Under the pieces are notes generated by a model. It did not search any database. It had not been told where the DNA came from and saw only the letters and a program-made list of their open reading frames with translations. The translations under genes were made by a program, and so were the position numbers. Positions 50,134 to 62,660 of a stretch of 64,000 bases of DNA are shown here, one piece after another. The first letter of the stretch is position 1. The number at the start of each line of letters is the position of its first letter. This stretch comes from Atherix ibis (taxonomy: Eukaryota; Arthropoda; Insecta; Diptera; Athericidae): contig OY282610.1 of NCBI GenBank assembly GCA_958298945.1, forward strand, positions 50,847,667 to 50,911,666, written 5' to 3'.

Positions 50134-51708
50134 AATTTTAAGAAAGAAAACCAGAAAGAATTTTCTCATTCCAATGAGAATAATATGAATTGGAGAAGCT
50201 TTGCCTGAAAGTGCACAATCATACCCCAAACAAACATCTCCAAAAACACCACCATTTTCATAGAGAAAAACAAATTTTAAGAGAAAGTGGACTCAGTGTA
50301 ATAATTGTTGCCTCCTATTTTTTGAGAAAACTGGGTGCCTGGTGTAAAAATTGGATTTTCGTGAATATTGTCACAAATTTTCAAATTTTTGTGGTTTTTT
50401 GCATATCTTTAGGTGGTCAATTTATTTTGCTTTCAGTAAATAAAAAATTTAATTTTAGGCAATTTTTTTTTAATAGTGCTCACAAAAATTTATTCTGAAA
50501 GGATATTCCTTTTTCGATCAGGATAATATGGATCTAGAAGGCTATGTTAAAGTGTATGTAATGAAACCATGAAACAAATTGCCATTTTTATCCAAAAAAG
50601 CAAAATTTATTTTTAAAAAAATAAAGCGAACTTTAGGTATTTTTTTTTAAAACGCCTGGAAAAAATTTTCCTGTAAGGACTTTTTTAGTCCGATCAGGAT
50701 AATAAGAATAATTATTAGTTTCACATATGTATGCGCATTAACATCATTAAACAAATTTTCGAAAAAATTTCCTTTTTCATAAAAAAATAGAAATTTAAAA
50801 AAAAATTTAATGATCTTTTGGCAAATTTTTCTCAAAACTCCCACCGAAATTTATCGTGACATGTCATTTTCCTTCCAATCATTATATTAAGAGTCATAGA
50901 AGGTTTGCCTGAAAGTGTGCAATGACACCACAAAATAAATTCTAAAAAACCTTAATTTTTATACAAAAAAAACGAATTTTAATAAAGAAAACAATTAATT
51001 TTATGAATTTTTTCTCAAAATCACCAACAAAAATTTATCCAGAAAGGATATTCTCATTCCAATCGAGAAAATATGTATTGGAGAAGCTTTGCCTGAAAGT
51101 ACGTAATGACACCATATAAACAATTCTAAAAACCTTAATTTGTATACAAAAAAAACGAATTTTAAGAAATAAAACTATAAATTTTATGAATTTTTTCTCA
51201 AAATCACCAACAAAAATTTATCCAGAAGGGATATTCTCATTCCAATCGAGAAAATATGTATTGGAGAAGCTTTGCCTGAAAATACTCAATGACACCATAA
51301 AAACAATTCTAAAAACCTTAATTTGTATACAAAAAAAAACGAATTTTAGGAAAGAAAACTATAAATTTTATGAATTTTTTCTCAAAATCACCAACAAAAA
51401 TTTACCCAGAAAGGATATTCTCATTCCAATCGAGAAAATATGCATTGGAGAAGCTTTGCCTAAAAGTACGCAATGACACCATAAAAACCGTTCTAAAAAC
51501 CTTAATTTTTATACAAAAAAAAACGAATTTTAAGAAAGAAAACCATAAATTTTATGAATTTTTTCTCAAAATCACCAACAAAAATGTATCCAGAAATGAT
51601 ATTCTCATTCCAATCGAGAAAATATGCATTGGAGAAGCTTTGCCTGAAAGTACGCAATGACACCATAAAAACAATTCTAAAAACCTTAATTTTTATACAA
51701 AAAAAATG
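50134..51708 (+). repeat. HOR copy 28 (M1 with 47-bp deletion + A-B-C-F)
   Basis: 1,575-bp copy. M1 lacks 47 bp near its start (junction at 50151). Cores are otherwise canonical, with agaagggatattc and gaaatactcaatg in B, aatttaccc in C and aatgtatcc in F. Confidence 0.93.
50148..50160 (+). other. 47-bp deletion junction in M1
   Basis: gaaaaccagaaagaatttt joins gaaaacca to ccagaaag. The missing 47 bp run from taaattttatg to atttatcca, and cca occurs at both ends, so the deletion left a single cca. Confidence 0.92.
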
Positions 51709-53329
51709 AATTTTAAGAAAGAAAACCATAAATTTTATGAATTTTTTCTCAAAACCACCAACAAAAATTTATCCAGAAAGAATTTTCTCATTCCAATAAG
51801 AATAATATGAATTGGAGAAGCTTTGCCTGAAAGTGCACAATCATACCCCAAACAAACATCTCCAAAAAACCACCATTTTCATAGAGAAAAACAAATTTTA
51901 AGAGAAAGTGGACTCAGTGTAATAATTGTTGCCTCCTATTTTTTGAGAAAACTGGGTGCCTGGTGTAAAAATTGGATTTTCGTGAATATTGTCACAAATT
52001 TTCGAATTTTTGTGGTTTTTTGCATATCTTTAGGTGGTCAATTTATTTTGCTTTCAGTAAATAAAAAATTTAATTTTAGGCAATTTTTTTTTAATAGTGC
52101 TCACAAAAATTTATTCTGAAAGGATATTCCTTTTTCGATCAGGATAATATGGATCTAGAAGGCTATGTTAAAGTGTATGTAATGAAACGATGAAACAAAT
52201 TGCCATTTTTATCCAAAAAAGCAAACTTTATTTTTAAAAAAATACAGCGAACTTTAGGTATTTTTTTTTAAAACGCCTGGAAAAAATTTTCCTGTAAGGA
52301 CTTTTTTAGTCCGATCAGGATAATAAGAATAATTATTAGTTTCACATATGTATGCGCATTAACATCATTAAACAAATTTTCGAAAAAATTTCCTTTTTCA
52401 TAGAAAAATAGAAATTTAAAAAAAAATTTAATGATCTTTTGGCAAATTTTTCTCAAAACTCCCACCGAAATTTATCGTGACATGTCATTTTCCTTCCAAT
52501 CATTATATTAAGAGTCATAGAAGGTTTGCCTGAAAGTGTGCAATGACACCACAAAATAAATTCTAAAAAACCTTAATTTTTATACAAAAAAAACGAATTT
52601 TAATAAAGAAAACAATTAATTTTCTGAATTTTTTCTCAAAATCACCAACAAAAATTAATCCAGAAAGGATATTCTCATTCCAATCGAGAAAATATGTATT
52701 GGAGAAGCTTTGCCTGAAAGTACGCAATGACACCATAAAAACAATTCTAAAAACCTTAATTTGTATACAAAAAAAAAACGAATTTTAAGAAAGAAAACTA
52801 TAAATTTTATGAATTTTTTCTCAAAATCACCAACAAAAATTTATCCAGAAAGGATATTCTCATTCCAATCGAGAAAATATGTATTGGAGAAGCTTTGCCT
52901 GAAAGTACGCAATGACACCATAAAAACAATTCTAAAAACCTTAATTTGTATACAAAAAAAAACGAATTTTAGGAAAGAAAACTATAAATTTTATGAATTT
53001 TTTCTCAAAATCACCAACAAAAATTTATCCAGAAAGGATATTCTCATTCCAATCGAGAAAATATGCATTGGAGAAGCTTTGCCTAAAAGTACGCAATGAC
53101 ACCATAAAAACCGTTCTAAAAACCTTAATTTTTATACAAAAAAGCGAATTTTAAGAAAGAAAACCATAAATTTTATGAATTTTTTCTCAAAATCACCAAC
53201 AAAAATTTATCCAGAAATGATATACTCATTCCAATCGAGAAAATATGCATTGGAGAAGCTTTGCCTGAAAGTACGCAATGACACCATAAAAACAATTCTA
53301 AAAACCTTAATTTTTATACAAAAAAAATG
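51709..53329 (+). repeat. HOR copy 29 (anchor + A-B-C-F)
   Basis: 1,621-bp canonical copy. M3 has gaaacgatgaaac; A has attttctgaatt and attaatcc. Its final F monomer starts after an unusual short A-tract, acaaaaaagcgaa, and has gatatactc; both reappear at the end of copy 33. Confidence 0.94.
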
Positions 53330-54767
53330 AATTTTAAGAAAGAAAACCATAAATTTTATGAATTTTTTCTCAAAACCACCAACAAAAATTTATCCAGAAA
53401 GAATTTTCTCATTCTAATGAGAATAATATGAATTGGAGAAGCTTTGCCTGAAAGTGCACAATCATACCCCAAACAAACATCTCCAAAAAACCACCATTTT
53501 CATAGAGAAAAACAAATTTTAAGAGAAAGTGGACTCAGTGTAATAATTGTTGCCTCCTATTTTTTGAGAAAACTGGGTGCCTGGTGTAAAAATTGGATTT
53601 TCGTGAATATTGTCACAAATTTTCGAATTTTTGTGGTTTTTTGCATATCTTTAGGTGGTCAATTTATTTTGCTTTCAGTAAATAAAAAATTTAATTTTAG
53701 GCAATTTTTTTTTAATAGTGCTTACAAAAATTTATTCTGAAAGGATATTCCTTTTTCGATCAGGATAATATGGATCTAGAAGGCTATGTTAAAGTGTATG
53801 TAATGAAACCATGAAACAAATTGCCATTTTTATCCAAAAAAGCAAACTTTATTTTTAAAAAAATACAGCGAACTTTAGGTATTTTTTTTTAAAACGCCTG
53901 GAAAAAATTTTCCTGTAAGGACTTTTTTAGTCCGATCAGGATAATAGGAATAATTATTAGTTTCACATATGTATGCGCATTAACATCATTAAACAAATTT
54001 TCGAAAAAATTTCCTTTTTCATAGAAAAATAGAAATTTAAAAAAAAATTTAATGATCTTTTGGCAAATTTTTCTCAAAACTCCCACCGAAATTTATCGTG
54101 ACATGTCATTTTCCTTCCAATCATTATATTAAGAGTCATAGAAGGTTTCCCTGAAAGTGTGCAATGACACCACAAAATAAATTCTAAAAAACCTTAATTT
54201 TTATACAAAAAAAAACGAATTTTAATAAAGAAAACAATTAATTTTATGAATTTTTTCTCAAAATCACCAACAAAAATTTATCCAGAAAGGATATTCTCAT
54301 TCCAATCGAGAAAATATGTATTGGAGAAGCTTTGCCTGAAAGTACGCAATGACACCATAAAAACAATTCTAAAAACCTTAATTTGTATACAAAAAAAAAC
54401 GAATTTTAAGAAAGAAAACTATAAATTTTATGAATTTTTTCTCAAAATCACCAACAAAAATTTATCCAGAAAGGATATTCTCATTCCAATCGAGAAAATA
54501 TGTATTGGAGAAGCTTTGCCTGAAAGTACGCAATGACACCATAAAAACAATTCTAAAAACCTTAATTTGTATACAAAAAAAACGAATTTTAGGAAAGAAA
54601 ACTATAAATTTTATGAATTTTTTCTCAAAATCACCAACAAAAATTTATCCAGAAAGGATATTCTCATTCCAATTGAAAAAATATGCATTGGAGAATCTTT
54701 GCCTGAAAGTACGCAATAACACCATAAAAACAATTCTAAAAACCTTAATTTTTATACAAAAAAAATG
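53330..54767 (+). repeat. HOR copy 30 (anchor + A-B-C)
   Basis: 1,438-bp copy. Private variants cattctaatgag (M1), gtgcttacaaaa (M3), ataataggaat (M4) and gtttccctgaaag (M5) are all repeated in copy 34. The last core has aattgaaaaaatatgc and gaatctttgcc. Confidence 0.94.
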
Positions 54768-55655
54768 AATTTTAAAAAAGAAAACCATAAATTTTATGAA
54801 TTTTTTCTCAAAACCACCAACAAAAATTTATCCAGAAAGAATTTTCTCATTCCAATGAGAATAATATGAATTGGAGAAGCTTTGCCTGAAAGTGCACAAT
54901 CATACCCCAAACAAACATCTCCAAAAAACCACCATTTTCATAGAGAAAAACAAATTTTAAGAGAAAGTGGACTCAGTGTAATAATTGTTGCCTCCTATTT
55001 TTTGAGAAAACTGGGTGCCTGGTGTAAAAATTAGATTTTCGTGAATATTGTCACAACGTTTCGAATTTTTGTGGTTTTTTGCATATCTTTAGGTGGTCAA
55101 TTTATTTTGCTTTCAGTAAATAAAAAATTTAATTTTAGGCAATTTTTTTTTAATAGTGCTCACAAAAATTTATTCTGAAAGGATATTCCTTTTTCGATCA
55201 GGATAATATGGATCTAGAAGGCTATGTTAAAGTGTATGTAATGAAACCATGAAACAAATTGCCATTTTTATCCAAAAAAGCAAACTTTATTTTTAAAAAA
55301 ATACAGCGAACTTTAGGTATTTTTTTTTAAAACGCCTGGAAAAAATTTTCCTGTAAGGACTTTTTTAGTCCGATCAGGATAATAAGAATAATTATTAGTT
55401 TCACATATGTATGCGCATTAACATCATTAAACAAATTTTCGAAAAAATTTCCTTTTTCATAGAAAAATAGAAATTTAAAAAAAAATTTAATGATCTTTTG
55501 GCAAATTTTTCTCAAAACTCCCACCGAAATTTATCGTGACATGTCATTTTCCTTCCAATCATTATATTAAGAGTCATAGAAGGTTTGCCTGAAAGTGTGC
55601 AATGACACCACAAAATAAATTCTAAAAAACCTTAATTTTTATACAAAAAAAAACG
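54768..55655 (+). repeat. HOR copy 31 (anchor only, no cores)
   Basis: 888-bp copy: M5 is followed directly by the hybrid M1 of copy 32. M1 has aattttaaaaaag, and M2 has aaaattagatt and gtcacaacgtttcg. Copy 35 is the same. Confidence 0.94.
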
Positions 55656-55840
55656 AATTTTAATAAAGAAAACAATTAATTTTATGAATTTTTTCTCAAA
55701 ACCACCAACAAAAATTTATCCAGAAAGAATTTTCTCATTCCAATGAGAATAATATGAATTGAAGAAGCTTTGCCCGAAAGTGCACAATCATACCCCAAAC
55801 AAACATCTCCAAAAAACCACCATTTTCATAGAGAAAAACA
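55656..55840 (+). repeat. Hybrid monomer, core A start / M1 end
   Basis: aataaag and acaattaat (type A) switch before aaaaccaccaac to M1. This leaves copy 31 with no separate core. The same hybrid is at 61039-61223 through the 5.38-kb duplication. Confidence 0.88.
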
Positions 55841-57278
55841 AATTTTAAGAGAAAGTGGACTCAGTGTAATAATTGTTGCCTCCTATTTTTTGAGAAAACT
55901 GGGTGCCTGGTGTAAAAATTGGATTTTCGTGAATATTGTCACAAATTTTCGAATTTTTGTGGTTTTTTGCATATCTTTAGGTGGTCAATTTATTTTGCTT
56001 TCAGTAAATAAAAAATTTAATTTTAGGCAATTTTTTTTTAATAGTGCTCACAAAAATTTATTCTGAAAGGATATTCCTTTTTCGATCAGGATAATATGGA
56101 TCTAGAAGGCTATGTTAAAGTGTATGTAATGAAACCATGAAACAAATTGCCATTTTTATCCAAAAAAGCAAACTTTATTTTTAAAAAAATACAGCGAACT
56201 TTAGGTATTTTTTTTTAAAACGCCTGGAAAAAATTTTCCTGTAAGGACTTTTTTAGTCCGATCAGGATAATAAGAATAATTATTAGTTTCACATATGTAT
56301 GCGCATTAACATCATTAAGCAAATTTTCGAAAAAATTTCCTTTTTCATAGAAAAATAGAAATTTAAAAAAAAATTTAATGATCTTTTGGCAAATTTTTCT
56401 CAAAACTCCCACCGAAATTTATCGTGACATGTCATTTTCCTTCCAATCATTATATTAAGAGTCATAGAAGGTTTGCCTGAAAGTGTGCAATGACACCACA
56501 AAATAAATTCTAAAAAACCTTAATTTTTATACAAAAAAAACGAATTTTAATAAAGAAAACAATTAATTTTATGAATTTTTTCTCAGAATCACCAACAAAA
56601 ATTTATCCAGAAAGGATATTCTCATTCCAATCGAGAAAATATGTATTGGAGAAGCTTTGCCTGAAAGTACGCAATGACACCATAAAAACAATTCTAAAAA
56701 CCTTAATTTGTATACAAAAAAAAACGAATTTTAAGAAAGAAAACTATACATTTTATGAATTTTTTCTCAAAATCACCAACAAAAATTTATCCAGAAAGGA
56801 TATTCTCATTCCAATCGAGAAAATATGTATTGGAGAAGCTTTGCCTGAAAGTACGCAATGACACCATAAAAACAGTTCTAAAAACCTTAATTTGTATACA
56901 AAAAAAAAACGAATTTTAGGAAAGAAAACTATAAATTTTATGAATTTTTTCTCAAAATCAGCAACAAAAATTTATCCAGAAAGGATATTCTCATTCCAAT
57001 CGAGAAAATATGCATTGGAGAAGCTTTGCCTAAAAGTGCGCAATGACACCATAAAAATCGTTCTAAAAACCTTAATTTTTATACAAAAAAAAACGAATTT
57101 TAAGAAAGAAAACCATAAATTTTATGAATTTTTTCTCAAAATCACCAACAAAAATTTATCCAGAAATGATATTCTCATTCCAATCGAGAAAATATGCATT
57201 GGAGAAGCTTTGCCTGAAAGTACGCAATGACACCATAAAAACAATTCTAAAAACCTTAATTTTTATACAAAAAAAATG
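55656..57278 (+). repeat. HOR copy 32 (hybrid M1 anchor + A-B-C-F)
   Basis: 1,623-bp copy whose M1 has an A-type start (aataaag, acaattaat), an M1-type remainder, and gaagaagctttgcccg. A has ttctcagaatc, B has actatacat, C has aatcagcaac. Copy 36 is the same. Confidence 0.94.
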
Positions 57279-58714
57279 AATTTTAAGAAAGAAAACCATA
57301 AATTTTATGAATTTTTTCTCAAAACCACCAACAAAAATTTATCCAGAAAGAATTTTCTCATTCCAATGAGAATAATATGAATTGGAGAAGCTTTGCCTGA
57401 AAGTGCACAATCATACCCCAAACAAACATCTCCAAAAAAACACCATTTTCATAGAGAAAAACAAATTTTAAGAGAAAGTGGACTCAGTGTAATAATTGTT
57501 GCCTCCTATTTTTTGAGAAAACTGGGTGCCTGGTGTAAAAATTGGATTTTCGTGAATATTGTCACAAATTTTCGAATTTTTGTGGTTTTTTGCATATCTG
57601 TAGGTGGTCAATTTATTTTGCTTTCAGTAAATAAAAAATTTAATTTTAGGCAATTTTTTTTTAATAGTGCTCACAAAAATTTATTCTGAAAGGATATTCC
57701 TTTTTCGATCAGGATAATATGGATCTAGAAGGCTATGTTAAAGTGTATGTAATGAAACCATGAAACAAATTGCCATTTTTATCCAAAAAAGCAAACTTTA
57801 TTTTTTTAAAAATACAGCGAACTTTAGGTATTTTTTTTTAAAACGCCTGGAAAAAATTTTCCTGTAAGGACTTTTTTAGTCCGATCAGGATAATAAGAAT
57901 AATTATTAGTTTCACATATGTATGCGCATTAACATCATTAAGCAAATTTTCGAAAAAATTTCCTTTTTCATAGAAAAATAGAAATTAAAAAAAAATTTAA
58001 TGATCTTTTGGCAAATTTTTCTCAAAACTCCCACCGAAATTTATCGTGACATGTCATTTTCCTTCCAATCATTATATTAAGAGTCATAGAAGGTTTGCCT
58101 GAAAGTGTGCAATGACACCACAAAATAAATTCTAAAAAACCTTAATTTTTATACAAAAAAAAACGAATTTTAATAAAGAAAACAATTAATTTTATGAATT
58201 TTTTCTCAAAATCACCAACAAAAATTTATCCAGAAAGGATATTCTCATTCCAATCGAGAAAATATGTATTGGAGAAGCTTTGCCTGAAAGTACGCAATGA
58301 CACCATAAAAACAATTCTAAAAACCTTAATTTGTATACAAAAAAAAACGAATTTTAGGAAAGAAAACTATAAATTTTATGAATTTTTTCTCAAAATCACC
58401 AACAAAAATTTATCCAGAAAGGATATTCTCATTCCAATCGAGAAAATATGCATTGGAGAAGCTTTGCCTAAAAGTACGCAATGACACCATAAAAACCGTT
58501 CTAAAAACCTTAATTTTTATACAAAAAAGCGAATTTTAAGAAAGAAAACCATAAATTTTATGAATTTTTTCTCAAAATCACCAACAAAAATTTATCCAGA
58601 AATGATATACTCATTCCAATCGAGAAAATATGCATTGGAGAAGCTTTGCCTGAAAGTACGCAATGACACCATAAAAACAATTCTAAAAACCTTAATTTTT
58701 ATACAAAAAAAATG
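57279..58714 (+). repeat. HOR copy 33 (anchor + A-C-F)
   Basis: 1,436-bp copy. M1/M2 carry ccaaaaaaacacc and catatctgtagg, M3 has atttttttaaaaatac and M5 starts gaaattaaaaaa. Copy 37 repeats these. F repeats the acaaaaaagcgaa and gatatactc words of copy 29. Confidence 0.94.
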
Positions 58715-60151
58715 AATTTTAAGAAAGAAAACCATAAATTTTATGAATTTTTTCTCAAAACCACCAACAAAAATTTATCCAGAAAGAATTTTCTCATTCT
58801 AATGAGAATAATATGAATTGGAGAAGCTTTGCCTGAAAGTGCACAATCATACCCCAAACAAACATCTCCAAAAAACCACCATTTTCATAGAGAAAAACAA
58901 ATTTTAAGAGAAAGTGGACTCAGTGTAATAATTGTTGCCTCCTATTTTTTGAGAAAACTGGGTGCCTGGTGTAAAAATTGGATTTTCGTGAATATTGTCA
59001 CAAATTTTCGAATTTTTGTGGTTTTTTGCATATCTTTAGGTGGTCAATTTATTTTGCTTTCAGTAAATAAAAAATTTAATTTTAGGCAATTTTTTTTTAA
59101 TAGTGCTTACAAAAATTTATTCTGAAAGGATATTCCTTTTTCGATCAGGATAATATGGATCTAGAAGGCTATGTTAAAGTGTATGTAATGAAACCATGAA
59201 ACAAATTGCCATTTTTATCCAAAAAAGCAAACTTTATTTTTAAAAAAATACAGCGAACTTTAGGTATTTTTTTTTAAAACGCCTGGAAAAAATTTTCCTG
59301 TAAGGACTTTTTTAGTCCGATCAGGATAATAGGAATAATTATTAGTTTCACATATGTATGCGCATTAACATCATTAAACAAATTTTCGAAAAAATTTCCT
59401 TTTTCATAGAAAAATAGAAATTTAAAAAAAAATTTAATGATCTTTTGGCAAATTTTTCTCAAAACTCCCACCGAAATTTATCGTGACATGTCATTTTCCT
59501 TCCAATCATTATATTAAGAGTCATAGAAGGTTTCCCTGAAAGTGTGCAATGACACCACAAAATAAATTCTAAAAAACCTTAATTTTTATACAAAAAAAAC
59601 GAATTTTAATAAAGAAAACAATTAATTTTATGAATTTTTTCTCAAAATCACCAACAAAAATTTATCCAGAAAGGATATTCTCATTCCAATCGAGAAAATA
59701 TGTATTGGAGAAGCTTTGCCTGAAAGTACGCAATGACACCATAAAAACAATTCTAAAAACCTTAATTTGTATACAAAAAAAAACGAATTTTAAGAAAGAA
59801 AACTATAAATTTTATGAATTTTTTCTCAAAATCACCAACAAAAATTTATCCAGAAAGGATATTCTCATTCCAATCGAGAAAATATGTATTGGAGAAGCTT
59901 TGCCTGAAAGTACGCAATGACACCATAAAAACAATTCTAAAAACCTTAATTTGTATACAAAAAAAACGAATTTTAGGAAAGAAAACTATAAATTTTATGA
60001 ATTTTTTCTCAAAATCACCAACAAAAATTTATCCAGAAAGGATATTCTCATTCCAATTGAAAAAATATGCATTGGAGAATCTTTGCCTGAAAGTACGCAA
60101 TAACACCATAAAAACAATTCTAAAAACCTTAATTTTTATACAAAAAAAATG
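58715..60151 (+). repeat. HOR copy 34 (anchor + A-B-C)
   Basis: 1,437-bp copy matching copy 30 at every private variant I checked, about 5,385 bp downstream of it. Confidence 0.94.
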
Positions 60152-61038
60152 AATTTTAAAAAAGAAAACCATAAATTTTATGAATTTTTTCTCAAAACCA
60201 CCAACAAAAATTTATCCAGAAAGAATTTTCTCATTCCAATGAGAATAATATGAATTGGAGAAGCTTTGCCTGAAAGTGCACAATCATACCCCAAACAAAC
60301 ATCTCCAAAAAACCACCATTTTCATAGAGAAAAACAAATTTTAAGAGAAAGTGGACTCAGTGTAATAATTGTTGCCTCCTATTTTTTGAGAAAACTGGGT
60401 GCCTGGTGTAAAAATTAGATTTTCGTGAATATTGTCACAACGTTTCGAATTTTTGTGGTTTTTTGCATATCTTTAGGTGGTCAATTTATTTTGCTTTCAG
60501 TAAATAAAAAATTTAATTTTAGGCAATTTTTTTTTAATAGTGCTCACAAAAATTTATTCTGAAAGGATATTCCTTTTTCGATCAGGATAATATGGATCTA
60601 GAAGGCTATGTTAAAGTGTATGTAATGAAACCATGAAACAAATTGCCATTTTTATCCAAAAAAGCAAACTTTATTTTTAAAAAAATACAGCGAACTTTAG
60701 GTATTTTTTTTTAAAACGCCTGGAAAAAATTTTCCTGTAAGGACTTTTTTAGTCCGATCAGGATAATAAGAATAATTATTAGTTTCACATATGTATGCGC
60801 ATTAACATCATTAAACAAATTTTCGAAAAAATTTCCTTTTTCATAGAAAAATAGAAATTTAAAAAAAAATTTAATGATCTTTTGGCAAATTTTTCTCAAA
60901 ACTCCCACCGAAATTTATCGTGACATGTCATTTTCCTTCCAATCATTATATTAAGAGTCATAGAAGGTTTGCCTGAAAGTGTGCAATGACACCACAAAAT
61001 AAATTCTAAAAAACCTTAATTTTTATACAAAAAAAACG
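60152..61038 (+). repeat. HOR copy 35 (anchor only, no cores)
   Basis: 887-bp copy matching copy 31, including aattttaaaaaag and gtcacaacgtttcg. Confidence 0.94.
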
Positions 61039-61223
61039 AATTTTAATAAAGAAAACAATTAATTTTATGAATTTTTTCTCAAAACCACCAACAAAAATTT
61101 ATCCAGAAAGAATTTTCTCATTCCAATGAGAATAATATGAATTGAAGAAGCTTTGCCCGAAAGTGCACAATCATACCCCAAACAAACATCTCCAAAAAAC
61201 CACCATTTTCATAGAGAAAAACA
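61039..61223 (+). repeat. Hybrid monomer, core A start / M1 end (duplicate)
   Basis: Second copy of the hybrid at 55656-55840, sharing gaagaagctttgcccg. It leaves copy 35 with no separate core. Confidence 0.88.
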
Positions 61224-62660
61224 AATTTTAAGAGAAAGTGGACTCAGTGTAATAATTGTTGCCTCCTATTTTTTGAGAAAACTGGGTGCCTGGTGTAAAA
61301 ATTGGATTTTCGTGAATATTGTCACAAATTTTCGAATTTTTGTGGTTTTTTGCATATCTTTAGGTGGTCAATTTATTTTGCTTTCAGTAAATAAAAAATT
61401 TAATTTTAGGCAATTTTTTTTTAATAGTGCTCACAAAAATTTATTCTGAAAGGATATTCCTTTTTCGATCAGGATAATATGGATCTAGAAGGCTATGTTA
61501 AAGTGTATGTAATGAAACCATGAAACAAATTGCCATTTTTATCCAAAAAAGCAAACTTTATTTTTAAAAAAATACAGCGAACTTTAGGTATTTTTTTTTA
61601 AAACGCCTGGAAAAAATTTTCCTGTAAGGACTTTTTTAGTCCGATCAGGATAATAAGAATAATTATTAGTTTCACATATGTATGCGCATTAACATCATTA
61701 AGCAAATTTTCGAAAAAATTTCCTTTTTCATAGAAAAATAGAAATTTAAAAAAAAATTTAATGATCTTTTGGCAAATTTTTCTCAAAACTCCCACCGAAA
61801 TTTATCGTGACATGTCATTTTCCTTCCAATCATTATATTAAGAGTCATAGAAGGTTTGCCTGAAAGTGTGCAATGACACCACAAAATAAATTCTAAAAAA
61901 CCTTAATTTTTATACAAAAAAAACGAATTTTAATAAAGAAAACAATTAATTTTATGAATTTTTTCTCAGAATCACCAACAAAAATTTATCCAGAAAGGAT
62001 ATTCTCATTCCAATCGAGAAAATATGTATTGGAGAAGCTTTGCCTGAAAGTACGCAATGACACCATAAAAACAATTCTAAAAACCTTAATTTGTATACAA
62101 AAAAAAACGAATTTTAAGAAAGAAAACTATACATTTTATGAATTTTTTCTCAAAATCACCAACAAAAATTTATCCAGAAAGGATATTCTCATTCCAATCG
62201 AGAAAATATGTATTGGAGAAGCTTTGCCTGAAAGTACGCAATGACACCATAAAAACAGTTCTAAAAACCTTAATTTGTATACAAAAAAAAACGAATTTTA
62301 GGAAAGAAAACTATAAATTTTATGAATTTTTTCTCAAAATCAGCAACAAAAATTTATCCAGAAAGGATATTCTCATTCCAATCGAGAAAATATGCATTGG
62401 AGAAGCTTTGCCTAAAAGTGCGCAATGACACCATAAAAATCGTTCTAAAAACCTTAATTTTTATACAAAAAAAAACGAATTTTAAGAAAGAAAACCATAA
62501 ATTTTATGAATTTTTTCTCAAAATCACCAACAAAAATTTATCCAGAAATGATATTCTCATTCCAATCGAGAAAATATGCATTGGAGAAGCTTTGCCTGAA
62601 AGTACGCAATGACACCATAAAAACAATTCTAAAAACCTTAATTTTTATACAAAAAAAATG
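61039..62660 (+). repeat. HOR copy 36 (hybrid M1 anchor + A-B-C-F)
   Basis: 1,622-bp copy matching copy 32, including the hybrid M1, ttctcagaatc, actatacat and aatcagcaac. Confidence 0.94.
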
